Positions 36,083-45,491 of a stretch of 64,000 nucleotides of DNA are shown here, piece after piece. The notes under the pieces were generated by a model, which saw only the letters and a list, made by a program, of their open reading frames with translations, did no database searches and had not been told where the DNA came from. The translations under genes were made by a program, and so were the position numbers. Source of the stretch: Candidatus Anaeroferrophillus wilburensis (GTDB taxonomy: Bacteria > Desulfobacterota > Anaeroferrophillalia > Anaeroferrophillales > Anaeroferrophillaceae); the NCBI GenBank assembly GCA_016934315.1, contig JAFGSY010000044.1, positions 21,836-85,835 of the forward strand, in the 5' to 3' direction. How positions within the stretch are numbered: position 1 is the first letter of the stretch; every line of letters begins with the position of its first letter.

Positions 36083-36316
36083 GTGGCTGAACCTCCGCTG
36101 GAGATAACGGAGCAGTCAGGTGATCATCTGGCTGCACGAAGGTATTTTGTCTTTTCCGGACAGCCCGAGGCCGTGATGGGTTATACCCTGGGTGAGAAAA
36201 TACTGGACAAACTGACGATTGAGCTGGTAGCTGACAATCGTCAGTTGCATGCTGAAGAGATAGAGGAATACAATGGATCAAGCCGCTTCGTTATTGTCAA
36301 GAAAGCAACCAGCTAA
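36083..36316 (+). CDS. Small ORF between flhF and flhG
   Basis: 77 codons from GTG 36083 (AAGGTAGG upstream). It overlaps the first 44 bp of flhG. The peptide looks protein-like (YTLGEKILDKLTIELVADNR, SSRFVIVKKATS), acidic in the middle, no membrane segment, no motif known to me. It fills the 210-bp space between flhF and flhG, and ribosome flow through it would reach the flhG start. It may be a small accessory factor of the FlhF/FlhG pair or a chance frame. Confidence 0.45.
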   Translation: MAEPPLEITEQSGDHLAARRYFVFSGQPEAVMGYTLGEKILDKLTIELVADNRQLHAEEIEEYNGSSRFVIVKKATS

Positions 36317-37118
36317 AGTTATTGCCGTAACCAGCGGCAAAGGTGGGGTTGGTAAAACCAACATAGTTGCAGGGTTGGCCTGCTCCCTGGCCGATATGGG
36401 GCGCAGAGTCATGATCCTGGACGCAGACCTGGGGTTGGCAAATCTGGATGTTCTGCTTGGCTTTGCCCCGAAGTATAACCTTTCCCATGTTTTTTCCGGC
36501 GAGATGGGGTTGGCGGAGATCATTGTTGACGGTCCCAAAGGGATCAAGGTGATTCCCGCATCATCGGGGCTTCAGGAAATCACCCACATGGGACCCCAGG
36601 AACAGCGGATTCTGCTCGATCAGATGGAGGCGCTGGAGAATCAGATCGACTACCTGTTTATTGACACGGCGGCCGGGATCTCTGAAATGGTTACCAGCTT
36701 TCTGGTCGCATCCCATGCTGCTATTGTGGTGGTTACCCCGGAGCCAACGTCGATGACCGATGCCTATGCTTTGATGAAAGTGATGCACACCAGGTTTGGT
36801 CGTCATGATTTTCACTTATTGCTCAATGTTGTGCAGAGTCAGAGTGAAGCAGTTAATGTCTTTACAAAGCTTAACCTTGTTTGTGAAAAATTCCTTGACA
36901 TCTCCGTGGATTTTTTGGGATATATACCGCTGGATAAGGCTGTTCGTGAGGCTGTTCGTCAGCAGCGGGCGGTAGTAGATCTGTTCCCCGAGGCGCCGGC
37001 AAGCCAGCAGCTCATGGTTGTTGCCCGGGAACTGGAAGGCTTGCCGGTGAAGCAGCTGACCGGTGGGTTGCAGTTTTTCTGGCGGAGATTACTGAATGGA
37101 GAGCCTGCTCGAGAATGA
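36273..37118 (+). CDS. flhG: Flagellar number regulator FlhG/FleN (MinD-like ATPase)
   Basis: 281 residues. Walker A deviant motif TSGKGGVGKTNIVAGLA at about 20-36, DADLGLANLDVLLG, then IDTAAGISEMVTSFL and VVTPEPTSMTDAYALMKVM. It limits flagellar number by acting on FlhF and often on the sigma54 activator. AGAGGAAT precedes the ATG. Its end overlaps fliA by 23 bp. Confidence 0.95.
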   Translation: MDQAASLLSRKQPAKVIAVTSGKGGVGKTNIVAGLACSLADMGRRVMILDADLGLANLDVLLGFAPKYNLSHVFSGEMGLAEIIVDGPKGIKVIPASSGLQEITHMGPQEQRILLDQMEALENQIDYLFIDTAAGISEMVTSFLVASHAAIVVVTPEPTSMTDAYALMKVMHTRFGRHDFHLLLNVVQSQSEAVNVFTKLNLVCEKFLDISVDFLGYIPLDKAVREAVRQQRAVVDLFPEAPASQQLMVVARELEGLPVKQLTGGLQFFWRRLLNGEPARE

Positions 37119-37872
37119 TGGTCAGTCCCAACGTGATGATGGCGCGCAAGCTCTAGTCGTCGAGTATTTGCCGCTCATTCAGCGCATCGCTCAACGGATC
37201 GCATCCCGCCTTCCTGATAATGTTGATATCAATGACCTGGTGAACAGTGGCGTCATCGGTCTGATTGATGCCATATCCAAGTTTGATCCCTCCCGTCAGA
37301 TAAAGTTCAAAACCTACGCCGAGATCAGGGTCAGAGGAGCGATTCTTGATGAATTGCGGGCCCAGGACTGGGCATCCCGCAGTCTGCGCAGTGACAGCAA
37401 CCTGCTCGAAAATACCTATAGCTATCTGGAACAGAAATTTGGCCGGCCACCGGAAGATGAGGAAGTGGCCGAATCGCTTGGCGTATCCATGGAGGATTTT
37501 TATAAGCTACTGGGTAAAGCCAAAGGGATTTCGCTGATTAATTTTGAGGACATGCATTTTGAAAACGGCGAAGAGCTCAGGGACCCCTATGAGTTTGTCC
37601 GCTTTCTCGAGGGAGATGATCCCTTCGCCTTGTTCAAAGATAAGGAGTTGCATACCTTTCTGGTGGAATCCATTGATCAGCTGCCGGAACGGGAGCGGTT
37701 GGTATTGTCACTGTATTATTTTGAAGATCTGAACTTGAAAGAGATTGGTATGATCCTGGGGGTTTCCGAGTCCCGTGTGTGCCAGTTGCGTACCAAGGCT
37801 ATTATCCACTTGAAGGGCAAGACAAAGCGGGCTCGTATGGCGAAACAAAAGGGACAGAGTTATGAATCGTGA
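37096..37872 (+). CDS. fliA: Flagellar sigma factor sigma28 (FliA)
   Basis: 258 residues. Region 2 contains [39 protein letters not shown] and [20 protein letters not shown]. Region 3 follows with [17 protein letters not shown]. Region 4 ends [20 protein letters not shown]. It directs late flagellar transcription and is held by FlgM (48091). A near-perfect target promoter exists at 48029-48055. It is co-transcribed with flhG and overlaps cheY by 11 bp. Confidence 0.96.
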   Translation: MESLLENDGQSQRDDGAQALVVEYLPLIQRIAQRIASRLPDNVDINDLVNSGVIGLIDAISKFDPSRQIKFKTYAEIRVRGAILDELRAQDWASRSLRSDSNLLENTYSYLEQKFGRPPEDEEVAESLGVSMEDFYKLLGKAKGISLINFEDMHFENGEELRDPYEFVRFLEGDDPFALFKDKELHTFLVESIDQLPERERLVLSLYYFEDLNLKEIGMILGVSESRVCQLRTKAIIHLKGKTKRARMAKQKGQSYES

Positions 37873-38239
37873 TATGAAGATTTTAATCGTTGATGATTTT
37901 TCAACCATGAGGCGGATCATTAAAAATATTCTTCGCCAGCTTGGCTTCAACAATGTTCAGGAAGCTGATGACGGGGCAACGGCATGGCCGAAGATTCAGT
38001 CTGAACCATATGACCTTATTGTCACCGATTGGAATATGCCGAAAATGTCCGGCTTGGAATTACTCAAGGCAATCAGAAGCGATGAAAATCTGAAGGATAT
38101 TCCGGTGCTGATGGTGACGGCTGAAGCGTTGAAAGAAAATATTATTGAGGCGGTGAAGGCAGGGGTCAGTAACTACATTGTTAAACCTTTTACTGCGGAA
38201 ACTATGCAGGAGAAATTGAAAAAAATTTTTGGTGAGTAA
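37862..38239 (+). CDS. cheY: Chemotaxis response regulator CheY
   Basis: 125 residues, single receiver domain. Acidic pair Asp11-Asp12, phospho-acceptor Asp56 in [11 protein letters not shown], Thr near 87 (MVTAEA), Tyr near 104, Lys near 107 (YIVKPF). Phospho-CheY binds the FliM N-terminal peptide to switch rotation. It is the last gene of the motA-cheY operon. No cheA or receptor genes are nearby. Confidence 0.95.
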   Translation: MNRDMKILIVDDFSTMRRIIKNILRQLGFNNVQEADDGATAWPKIQSEPYDLIVTDWNMPKMSGLELLKAIRSDENLKDIPVLMVTAEALKENIIEAVKAGVSNYIVKPFTAETMQEKLKKIFGE

Positions 38240-38297
38240 GCCGGTTGTTATGGCTGCTTTGCCGTTATTGTACCGTTTTTTGTTGAGTCCATAATCG

Positions 38298-38335
38298 AAA
38301 GCCGTGCCCGCCGTGTTGTGGGGTATGGCTTTTTT
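38298..38335 (+). terminator. Probable terminator after cheY
   Basis: AAAGCC (38298-38303) pairs with GGCTTT near 38327-38332; an imperfect inner GTGCCC / GGGGTAT pairing lengthens the stem. A run of six T closes it. It sits between the motA-cheY operon and the convergent pcm gene. Confidence 0.6.
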
Positions 38336-38379
38336 GTCTGGCGATGGTCTTTGCTCCGACACGGCCTTTCGCGCCACGT

Positions 38380-39024
38380 TCATCCGGCTTGCCAGCCATT
38401 GTTTCCCACCAGCGGTACAAATGAACAGAGAAACAGTTCCTCGGTGATCAGTTTGCCGCCGGTTTTGGTGATCAGTGTCAGCATCTGATAGCCCCGGGAG
38501 CCGACCGGAATTACCAGTCGACCGCTGTCTGTCAGCTGTTCGGTCAGTGCCTGGGGGATATGGGGAGCCCCGGCAGTGACCATGATGGCATCGTACGGTG
38601 CCTGGGCTTCGTAGCCGAGGGTGCCGTCAGCAATAATGATGGTGATATTGTGATAACCAATCTCAGCCAGGGTTTTTTGTGCTTGTTCAGCCAGTTCCGG
38701 GTGAAGTTCCAATGAGATCACCCGGGCTGCCAAGTATGCAAGAATAGCTGTCTGATAGCCGGAGCCGGTGCCGATCTCCAAGACTTTCTTGCTTTTCGAA
38801 AGGGCAAGCTGCTCGGTCATGGCAGCGACCATGTATGGTTGGGAAATGGTCTGGCCTTTGCCAATGGGCAAAGGGTGGTCGGCATAGGCGGCCTGCTGTA
38901 GCCGGTGGGGGACGAAACGGTGTCGCTCAACGGTGCCCATGGCCTCAAGAACCAGAGGGTCGCGGATTCCCCGGGTGATAAGTTGTCGATTAACCATTTC
39001 CCGGCGCAGGTGTTCGTTGTCCAT
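38380..39024 (-). CDS. pcm: Protein-L-isoaspartate O-methyltransferase
   Basis: 214 residues. PCMT family blocks: RHRFVPHRLQQAAYADHPLP, QTISQPYMVAAMTEQLAL, SAM-binding VLEIGTGSGYQTAILAYLA, YDAIMVTAGAPHIPQAL. It methylates isoaspartyl residues with S-adenosylmethionine to start repair of aged proteins. It is a single gene, convergent with cheY. Codon and domain integrity look normal. Confidence 0.96.
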   Translation of the reverse strand: MDNEHLRREMVNRQLITRGIRDPLVLEAMGTVERHRFVPHRLQQAAYADHPLPIGKGQTISQPYMVAAMTEQLALSKSKKVLEIGTGSGYQTAILAYLAARVISLELHPELAEQAQKTLAEIGYHNITIIIADGTLGYEAQAPYDAIMVTAGAPHIPQALTEQLTDSGRLVIPVGSRGYQMLTLITKTGGKLITEELFLCSFVPLVGNNGWQAG

Positions 39025-39306
39025 GATGTGTACCTTGTGGTGAAGGAATTATTTGCCGCAAGAGGTATGTTGGCCATCCATGGCTCATAGTATAACAGCT
39101 ATGATGGCAAATAAAAGGTTTTTGATCCCCGCCTTGCATTTTATCCTGATTGGTGATAGTTGCGTAAGAGTATGATTTCCTTTGTAAGTTCCGGCGTTAA
39201 TCCGGGTTGGTAAAGAAATATGAGGTGGTTGTGGCTGGCTGCGGGCAGGGTCGTCGCTGTCGCTCTGCTGAGCGGATAATAGAAGACAACAGGAGTGGTT
39301 GGCAAC

Positions 39307-40392
39307 ATGGCGGCAGATAATCCATCTCCCGCGCTGCGGCTGCAGACGGTGCTGGACAGTATCGAAGAGCCCATGTATATCATTGACCGGCAGCATCTGG
39401 TTGTCTATGCCAACCGGGTTGCCGGCAAACGGGCTGGTGGGACAAAGGGAGTACTGCTTGGCAAATCATGCCATTTAGTGATTTTTGATCAGCCGGCTGC
39501 CTGTCCTTTTTGTCAGTTGGAGAGCGTCTTTGCTGCGGGAAAAAGCAGTAAAACCAACTTCAGCCTGTTGGATACCGATGGCAAAAATCACGTTATGGAG
39601 CTTTCCTTCTATCCGATTCAGGAACCGGGGCAGCAGGTTGACTGCTGTTTGGTCATGTCCCGGGATATCAGTGAAAACGTCGGCTTATTTGCTGAAATTT
39701 CCCGTCTTAAAGGGTTGGCCGCGATGGGTAAATATGCCGCTGAGCTGACCCATGAAATACGTAATCCCCTCAATTCCATTGAAATTCAAATGATGTTGCT
39801 CAAACGGCTGATCCAGAATCTACCGACCGACAAACAGTCGGTAGTGGCCGATATAGTCGAAGTGGTGCGAACGGAAAACCAGCGACTCAATTCACTGGCC
39901 AATGATTTCTTGATGATCAAAAAATCCCGGGAACTGACCATGTCACAGGTTGAGGTGTCATCGCTGTTGCAGGAGGTTGTCAGCTTGCTGGCTGAAGAGG
40001 CTGCCGGGCAGCAGGTGGCACTGACCTTGGTTGCCGGTCAGCGCCGGTTTCAGATCCGGGGTGACCGGGATAAGCTGAAACAGGCATTTGTCAATCTGGC
40101 AAAAAACGCCATTGAAGCCCTTGCCGGCCTAGGGGATGGGCGACTGACGATGATGGTGAACGAGGAGAATGGACTGGCGCGGGTGGAATTTTCTGATAAC
40201 GGTCCCGGAATTCCTTATGAAAAACAACCTAAAATTTTCAACCTTTTTTATACGACTAAAGTCCATGGTACCGGTATTGGCCTCTATGTTTGTCGAGATA
40301 TTATTGAAGCCCATGGTGGAACACTCTCTTTTATGAGCGATGAAAAGGGGACGTCTTTTGTGCTTCGGCTTCCCATGATTGAGGGTGCCTGA
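39307..40392 (+). CDS. PAS-domain histidine kinase (NtrB/FlrB-type)
   Basis: 361 residues from ATG 39307 (CAGGAG upstream). There is no membrane helix, so it is cytoplasmic. A PAS domain (about 10-125) contains a CPFC motif near residue 62. HisKA follows with phospho-acceptor His in ELTHEIRNPLNSIEIQMM, then HATPase: NLAKNAIEAL, DNGPGIP and GTGIGLYVCRDIIEAHGG. It directly precedes a sigma54 activator gene (2-bp gap). Its location inside the flagellar locus suggests a FlrB/FleS-like role, phosphorylating that activator. Confidence 0.88.
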   Translation: MAADNPSPALRLQTVLDSIEEPMYIIDRQHLVVYANRVAGKRAGGTKGVLLGKSCHLVIFDQPAACPFCQLESVFAAGKSSKTNFSLLDTDGKNHVMELSFYPIQEPGQQVDCCLVMSRDISENVGLFAEISRLKGLAAMGKYAAELTHEIRNPLNSIEIQMMLLKRLIQNLPTDKQSVVADIVEVVRTENQRLNSLANDFLMIKKSRELTMSQVEVSSLLQEVVSLLAEEAAGQQVALTLVAGQRRFQIRGDRDKLKQAFVNLAKNAIEALAGLGDGRLTMMVNEENGLARVEFSDNGPGIPYEKQPKIFNLFYTTKVHGTGIGLYVCRDIIEAHGGTLSFMSDEKGTSFVLRLPMIEGA

Positions 40393-40394
40393 AG

Positions 40395-41771
40395 ATGATT
40401 AAGCCGCGCATACTGGTTGTTGATGATGAATCGCGGGCCGTTGCCGGTCTAATTTCCCTGCTCCAGCTGGATGGTTACCACGCTGAGGGACTTAGCGACC
40501 CTCTGGCGGCCCTGCAGCGCTTGGGTCAGGGGGGAGTTGACATTCTGCTGACCGACCTTAAAATGCCCGGCATGAGTGGCATGGAGCTGCTTGCTGAAGC
40601 CAAAAAAGTTGATCCGCACCTTAGCGTGGTTATGATTACCGGTCAGGGTGGGGTTGCTGACGCGGTGACGGCGATGAAACAGGGGGCTGAGGACTATCTG
40701 GCCAAGCCGGTAAATATTGAAGAACTGGAGATTATTCTGGCCCGCATTTGGGAGCGGGTATCATTGATCCGTCAGAACCAGTCACTGAGGGCATCGTTGA
40801 CCAATACGCCGGCGATGGATGGTTTTATTGGTACAGCCCCGCAGATGGGGAAAATATTTCACACTATTCAGGAGGTGGCACCAACCTCGGCAACCGTGCT
40901 TATCGAAGGGGAGACCGGTACCGGCAAAGAGCTGGTGGCCCGTTCCCTCCATGCCCTGAGCCTGAGAGCTGGCAAGCCGTTGATTGCTGTCAATTGCGCC
41001 GCCCTGACGGAAAGCCTGCTGGAAAGTGAGCTGTTCGGCCATGTGCGGGGCGCTTTTACCGGTGCGGTTCGCGATAAAAGGGGCAAGTTTTCCCTGGCTG
41101 ACGGTGGGACCTTGTTTCTTGATGAAATTGGCGAAATGTCGCTGGCCACCCAGGCAAAACTTTTGCGGGTTTTGGTTTCCGGGGAATACCAGCTGGTTGG
41201 CGGTGAAAAAACCGATTTTGCTGATGTCCGCATTATTGCGGCCACCAATAAAAGGTTGCGGCAGGAAGTTGAGCAGGGTCGTTTTCGCGAAGACCTTTAC
41301 TACCGTCTGAATGTCATTGAGATTATGCTGCCACCACTGAGGGATCGTCTCGAGGATATCCCCCTGCTGGTAAAACACTTCATTGATCAAAGTGCCGCCC
41401 GGGAGCAGGTTCCGCCCCGCTATCCTGACCGGCAGGTGTATGATGTGCTACAAGGTTATGACTGGCCCGGCAATGTCAGAGAACTTGAGAACGTCATTGA
41501 ACGTGCGTTGATTTATGCCAAGGAGCATCCTATACAACCGGGAGATCTTTCCTTTCAGGGGTTGGCAAACTCCCGTTTGTCAACCCCTGCCATGGTTGCT
41601 GCCGATCCGGTAGCATGGCAGGGACTCACCTTGAAGGAGATGGAGAAAAAAATGATTCTTCTGGCTCTGGAGCGATTGGGGAGTAAAAAGCAGGCTGCCA
41701 AAGCCTTGGGCATTAGCGTTCGTAAGATAGAGTATAAGCTGCGAGAGTGGGACAACGGCAAAAAAAATTAA
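40395..41771 (+). CDS. NtrC-family sigma54 activator (FlrC/FleR-like)
   Basis: 458 residues. The receiver domain (1-120) has phospho-acceptor Asp54 in LLTDLKMPGMSG. The AAA+ domain (about 140-375) has Walker A GETGTGKELVARSLH, an intact sigma54-contact GAFTGA motif, and the Walker B region GGTLFLDEIGEMSL. The C-terminal Fis-type helix-turn-helix is KKQAAKALGISVRKIEYKL. It is expected to activate the -24/-12 promoters seen before motA and flgF. The pair with the kinase is clear; the flagellar target is inferred from context. Confidence 0.92.
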   Translation: MIKPRILVVDDESRAVAGLISLLQLDGYHAEGLSDPLAALQRLGQGGVDILLTDLKMPGMSGMELLAEAKKVDPHLSVVMITGQGGVADAVTAMKQGAEDYLAKPVNIEELEIILARIWERVSLIRQNQSLRASLTNTPAMDGFIGTAPQMGKIFHTIQEVAPTSATVLIEGETGTGKELVARSLHALSLRAGKPLIAVNCAALTESLLESELFGHVRGAFTGAVRDKRGKFSLADGGTLFLDEIGEMSLATQAKLLRVLVSGEYQLVGGEKTDFADVRIIAATNKRLRQEVEQGRFREDLYYRLNVIEIMLPPLRDRLEDIPLLVKHFIDQSAAREQVPPRYPDRQVYDVLQGYDWPGNVRELENVIERALIYAKEHPIQPGDLSFQGLANSRLSTPAMVAADPVAWQGLTLKEMEKKMILLALERLGSKKQAAKALGISVRKIEYKLREWDNGKKN

Positions 41772-41850
41772 AGTTTTTTCCTGTGGTTGTCGATTTATCT
41801 ACCTTACTACGGTTGTCATCAGCAAACCCCTAACCGGAACAGGTATCCTT

Positions 41851-42150
41851 ATGGTGGAGTTCATTATTCCGTCAATCATGCCGAATCCCCCGGTTTCTTT
41901 CGGCAAGAGTGAAGCCCGTCCGGGGGCGCTGCGTGGTAAAATCATTTCAACAAGAAAAGGTCGCCGCCGGCAACGGCGCTATTCCCTGACCAGGCATGGG
42001 GGAGAGGAACGACGCAAGTTCCGTGAAAAAAGGCGAACCCCAGTGGGGATTGACAATCAGAGTGTGCGCATTATCACCCTGCAGGTTACCGCTGATTATG
42101 ACCTGGACAGCCTGGTTGGCAAGGAAGCCATCATTCGTGTGCTTGGCTGA
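41851..42150 (+). CDS. Hypothetical small basic protein
   Basis: 99 codons from ATG 41851; only a weak CAGGTA site precedes it. The middle is strongly basic (KGRRRQRRYSLTRHGGEERR), the end acidic-hydrophobic. It overlaps the convergent regulator gene by 20 bp. I recognise no family. It may be a nucleic-acid-binding protein or a chance frame. Confidence 0.4.
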   Translation: MVEFIIPSIMPNPPVSFGKSEARPGALRGKIISTRKGRRRQRRYSLTRHGGEERRKFREKRRTPVGIDNQSVRIITLQVTADYDLDSLVGKEAIIRVLG

Positions 42151-42535
42151 TGCCATGGCGGGCGGTAAACGCTTTCAGTTTGGTAACTGTCTGGGGACTG
42201 ACGGCATGTTCGATGCGGCAGGCATCAAGCTCGGCGATATCAGCATCAACCGCCAGAATCCTGGTGAGAAAATCATAAATAATCTGATGGCGATTGATGA
42301 TTTCTGCAGCAATGTCCATTCCCTGCTTTGTTAACGTAACAAAACTATACCTCTCATAGTTTACCAGCCCTTTTTCTGCCAGATTTTTCACTGCCCCCGT
42401 TACACTGGGCATTTTAACCTTCATAAGCCTGGCAATATCCCGCACCCTGGCCACCTTCTGGTCTTTCTGCAGCGTCATGATTGTTTCAAGATAATCCTCC
42501 ATGTTAGGCGTCAAATCGACTTTCTGGTAGTCCAT
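42131..42535 (-). CDS. DtxR/MntR-type metal-dependent regulator
   Basis: 134 residues. An N-terminal winged helix (LTPNMEDYLETIMTLQKDQ, VRDIARLMKVKMPSVTGAVK, LVNYERYSFVTLTKQG) is followed by a metal-binding/dimerisation part with Glu/His clusters (CRIEHAVSPQTV). The SH3-like third domain is missing, as in MntR. It is likely to regulate manganese or iron uptake; the target is unknown. Its upstream region has a TAAC-TTT-GTTA palindrome (42573-42583) that could be an autoregulatory operator. Confidence 0.85.
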   Translation of the reverse strand: MDYQKVDLTPNMEDYLETIMTLQKDQKVARVRDIARLMKVKMPSVTGAVKNLAEKGLVNYERYSFVTLTKQGMDIAAEIINRHQIIYDFLTRILAVDADIAELDACRIEHAVSPQTVTKLKAFTARHGISQAHE

Positions 42536-42983
42536 ACGTCCTGTTCCTTTCTCGTCTGTTCTTATGCAATGCTAACTTTGTTAAATAGACGCTAGTCAAT
42601 CTTTCCTTGTTTGTCAATGCTTTTATCGGCCGGCAGGATCAGTGGCAGAGCGTATGTCGGCCGAGTTTATCCCTGGAATTGTGGGTCGTGGGGTGTCTGG
42701 CTGGAAAGCTTCGTTTGCCGGATTAAACCAGTTTTCCTGTCACGCGATGCTGGTTCCAACCTTTTGCTGCCCATCCGTTGCCTGGTCAGGTAGGTATATA
42801 TTGCCTCCCGGTTTGCAGACAGCGGCATTTAAAAAAGCCTTTCCATTCTTCACAATCTTTTTTATTTAATAAATTAAAGCACTTATGTTTTGAAATCGAC
42901 TTGAAGAAAAATGGTATGCAAGTTGCAATAGTTTGGCATATGGCAGTGGTTGGAAGGCAAATGTTTACCAGCGGGGAGAAACG
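42536..42983. other. Divergent intergenic region between the MntR-like gene and flgF
   Basis: 448 bp without a convincing gene. It holds the regulator's upstream region with a short palindrome at 42573-42583, an A/T-rich stretch at 42850-42890, and the -24/-12 promoter candidate at 42912-42927. Confidence 0.55.
42912..42927 (+). promoter_or_regulatory. Sigma54 (-24/-12) promoter for flgF operon
   Basis: TGGTATGCAAGTTGCA has the invariant GG and GC 10 bp apart with a full TTGCA. Start of transcription would be near 42938, 46 nt before flgF. The A/T-rich DNA upstream may help the activator loop. Confidence 0.75.
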
Positions 42984-43745
42984 ATGAATCATGGCATCTA
43001 TACCGTTTTAAGTGGCTCATTGGCCAACGAACGTCGCTTGGATGTTACTGCCAATAACCTTGCCAATGTTAATACGGGTGGATTCAAACGCGATATTCCG
43101 GTTTTTGCCGCTTTTTTGCCGCCAGCGGCGGAAGCGATCCCGCTTGATAATGAAACCGGCCCTCAGGAGTACGTGGCTTCGGCGATGAATCGTGATCTCT
43201 GGCATGATTTTGCCTCGGGATCGTTGCGGGAGACGGGTAATCCCTTCGATGTTGCTTTGGAAGGGGAGGCTTTTTTTGTTGTCCAGCGACCTGGTGATGG
43301 CCGTGAACTTTATACCAGAAACGGCAATTTCCGTCTCAACAGCAGGAATGAACTGGTAACAATGAATGGGGATTTGGTTCTTGGTGGCCAGGATAAAGGG
43401 GTGCCCCTAGTGGTCAATGCCCGTGAAGTGAAGATCGGCGGCCGGGGCGAGATAGTGGCTGATGGGGTTCCCATCGGCAGGTTGCGCTTGGTGAAATTTT
43501 CTGATCGTCAGGGGCTTGCTAAAGTCGGGAATAGTCAGTTTGTGGCCACTGAAACCTCCGGGATGCCACAGGCGGCTGATGAAATGGTGGTCCAGCAGGG
43601 GGTGCTGGAATTATCAAATGCCGATCCCCTGACCTCCATGGTGGATTTGATTGAAATTTCCCGCCATTATGAACTGCAGCAGCGGATGATCACGACGCTT
43701 GGTGACCTCAACCAGATGGCCGCAACCGAAATCGCCGCAGTATAA
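42984..43745 (+). CDS. flgF: Flagellar proximal/distal rod protein FlgF
   Basis: 253 residues from ATG 42984 (GGGGAGAAACG before it); an in-frame ATG at 42933 would lie right at the predicted transcription start and is rejected. N-terminal rod motif [20 protein letters not shown] and C-terminal VQQGVLELSNADPLTSMVDL, ISRHYELQQRMITTLG. It is a rod component, first gene of flgF-flgG-flgA-flgH-flgI-flgJ. Confidence 0.94.
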   Translation: MNHGIYTVLSGSLANERRLDVTANNLANVNTGGFKRDIPVFAAFLPPAAEAIPLDNETGPQEYVASAMNRDLWHDFASGSLRETGNPFDVALEGEAFFVVQRPGDGRELYTRNGNFRLNSRNELVTMNGDLVLGGQDKGVPLVVNAREVKIGGRGEIVADGVPIGRLRLVKFSDRQGLAKVGNSQFVATETSGMPQAADEMVVQQGVLELSNADPLTSMVDLIEISRHYELQQRMITTLGDLNQMAATEIAAV

Positions 43746-43880
43746 TGGTAGAGCCTCAGCGGCTGCCGACAACCAGATGCGGATAGTCGGTGTCAGTTTG
43801 TCACAGGGAGTTGTACCTGCCAAGCAACAGTCTTGTTGCCCCAAGTCAAGGCAACCTGAACGTTAGGAAAGGGTTGAAAA

Positions 43881-44669
43881 ATGATTCGAGCACTTTATAC
43901 CTCATCAACCGGGATGCAGGCCCAGCAGCTCAATATTGATGTGATTGCCAATAATCTGGCGAATGTGAATACCACCGGCTTCAAGAAAAGCCGGCCTGAT
44001 TTTCAGGATCTTATGTACCAGACCCTTATCCAGGCCGGGACAACCTCCGGGGTGGGGAATGAGATCCCCACCGGTATTCAGCTGGGGTTGGGAACCCGAC
44101 CGGTGGCGGTTCAGAAAATCTTTACCCAGGGAGATTATCAAGAGACCAGTAATGATCTCGATCTGGCCATTGAAGGGGCAGGTTTTTTTCAGGTGCAGCA
44201 GCCAGATGGCACCATTGCCTATACCCGCGCCGGTTCTTTCAAGCTGGACAGTACCGGGGCCATCGTAACCTCAGATGGTTATCCGCTACAGCCCACGATT
44301 ACCATCCCTGCCGATACCACCAATATCACCATTACCGATGACGGCACGGTATCGGTAATCCAGGCGGGAGCGGTCGATTCGACCCAGGTGGGAACCCTTG
44401 AACTGGCAAGTTTTTCCAATCCTTCCGGTTTGAAGGCAATGGGCAGGAACCTGTTTACCGAAACCGGAGCATCGGGGCCGGTGATTCTCGGATCGCCGGG
44501 AGTTGACGGCCTGGGAACGGTGACTCAGGGTTTTCTGGAAATGTCCAATGTCAGTGTGGTGGATGAAATGGTCAACATGATCGTTGGCCAGCGGGCGTAT
44601 GAGATCAATTCCAAGGCCATCCAGACTGCTGATGAGATGCTGCAGACAGCCAATAATGTCAAGCGGTAG
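43881..44669 (+). CDS. flgG: Flagellar distal rod protein FlgG
   Basis: 262 residues. [40 protein letters not shown], the L-rod specific [32 protein letters not shown] and C-terminal [19 protein letters not shown]. Standard length. It forms the distal rod through the P and L rings. Confidence 0.97.
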   Translation: MIRALYTSSTGMQAQQLNIDVIANNLANVNTTGFKKSRPDFQDLMYQTLIQAGTTSGVGNEIPTGIQLGLGTRPVAVQKIFTQGDYQETSNDLDLAIEGAGFFQVQQPDGTIAYTRAGSFKLDSTGAIVTSDGYPLQPTITIPADTTNITITDDGTVSVIQAGAVDSTQVGTLELASFSNPSGLKAMGRNLFTETGASGPVILGSPGVDGLGTVTQGFLEMSNVSVVDEMVNMIVGQRAYEINSKAIQTADEMLQTANNVKR

Positions 44670-44701
44670 CCCTGGGGTTGCTGCTGCGGGGAAAACTATC
44701 C

Positions 44702-45454
44702 ATGGGTCGATTTGAAAAAAAGCGTGTATTCTTCATGGTACTGGTACCCTTGGTGTGCTGTTTGCTGCTCTTTCAGATCAGCACAGCAGCCGCATCAGTT
44801 CCGCAACGTCAATGGTATCCAGGGTTGCTGGAGCTGTTGACGCGTACCGTCCAGGCGGCGTTGCCGCAGATCCATGAGCCTGTGATCAACGAGGTGCGAG
44901 GCGTTGCTGCCATTACTTCCCGATTGCCGGCTGACTGCCAACAGCCGTCTTTTGTTGTTGAACAACTGGGCAGCTGGAATCGTACGCTTGGTAAGGTTCC
45001 GGTTCAGGTGAGGTTTTCCGTGCCGGCGGGCAGAACCTGTACCTGTTGGCTGTCGGTGTTCCTTTCGGGAAAATGTCAGGCCTATATTGCCGGTAGAACA
45101 TTTGACCGAGGTACGGTTGTCCGCTATCAAGATGTCCGGCGGACGCTGGTGGACATTCGACAGGTGGGTGAAGATGCCCTGGTGGAATTTTCTCAGGAAG
45201 CACTTTATGAGGCAGCCAGGAAAGTTACCGCTGGACAACTGCTGACCACAACCGATATCCGTCCCCATCAACTGGTGAAGCGGGGAGATCAGGTTGCGGT
45301 TCTTTTGCAGCGTGAAGGGGTTAGGATTGTTACTAAAGGAACCGCGATGGCCAGTGGCAGTATCGACGAGGTTATTATGGTGAAAAACCCCACGTCGCGC
45401 CATCTCTACCAAGCCAGGATTATCAATGCCGGCCGGGTTAAGGTCCTCTATTAA
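44702..45454 (+). CDS. flgA: P-ring assembly chaperone FlgA
   Basis: 250 residues from ATG 44702; a TTG at 44678 has no better site. It has a signal peptide (about 1-32, basic start then LVPLVCCLLLFQISTAAAS) and a SAF-like C-terminal domain: RTFDRGTVVRYQDVR, VTAGQLLTTTDIRPHQLVKR, GVRIVTKGTAMASGSIDEVI. It is a periplasmic chaperone for FlgI. Confidence 0.92.
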   Translation: MGRFEKKRVFFMVLVPLVCCLLLFQISTAAASVPQRQWYPGLLELLTRTVQAALPQIHEPVINEVRGVAAITSRLPADCQQPSFVVEQLGSWNRTLGKVPVQVRFSVPAGRTCTCWLSVFLSGKCQAYIAGRTFDRGTVVRYQDVRRTLVDIRQVGEDALVEFSQEALYEAARKVTAGQLLTTTDIRPHQLVKRGDQVAVLLQREGVRIVTKGTAMASGSIDEVIMVKNPTSRHLYQARIINAGRVKVLY

Positions 45455-45491
45455 TCTCTATCCTGAGTCATACGTGCAGGGGGGATGTATC

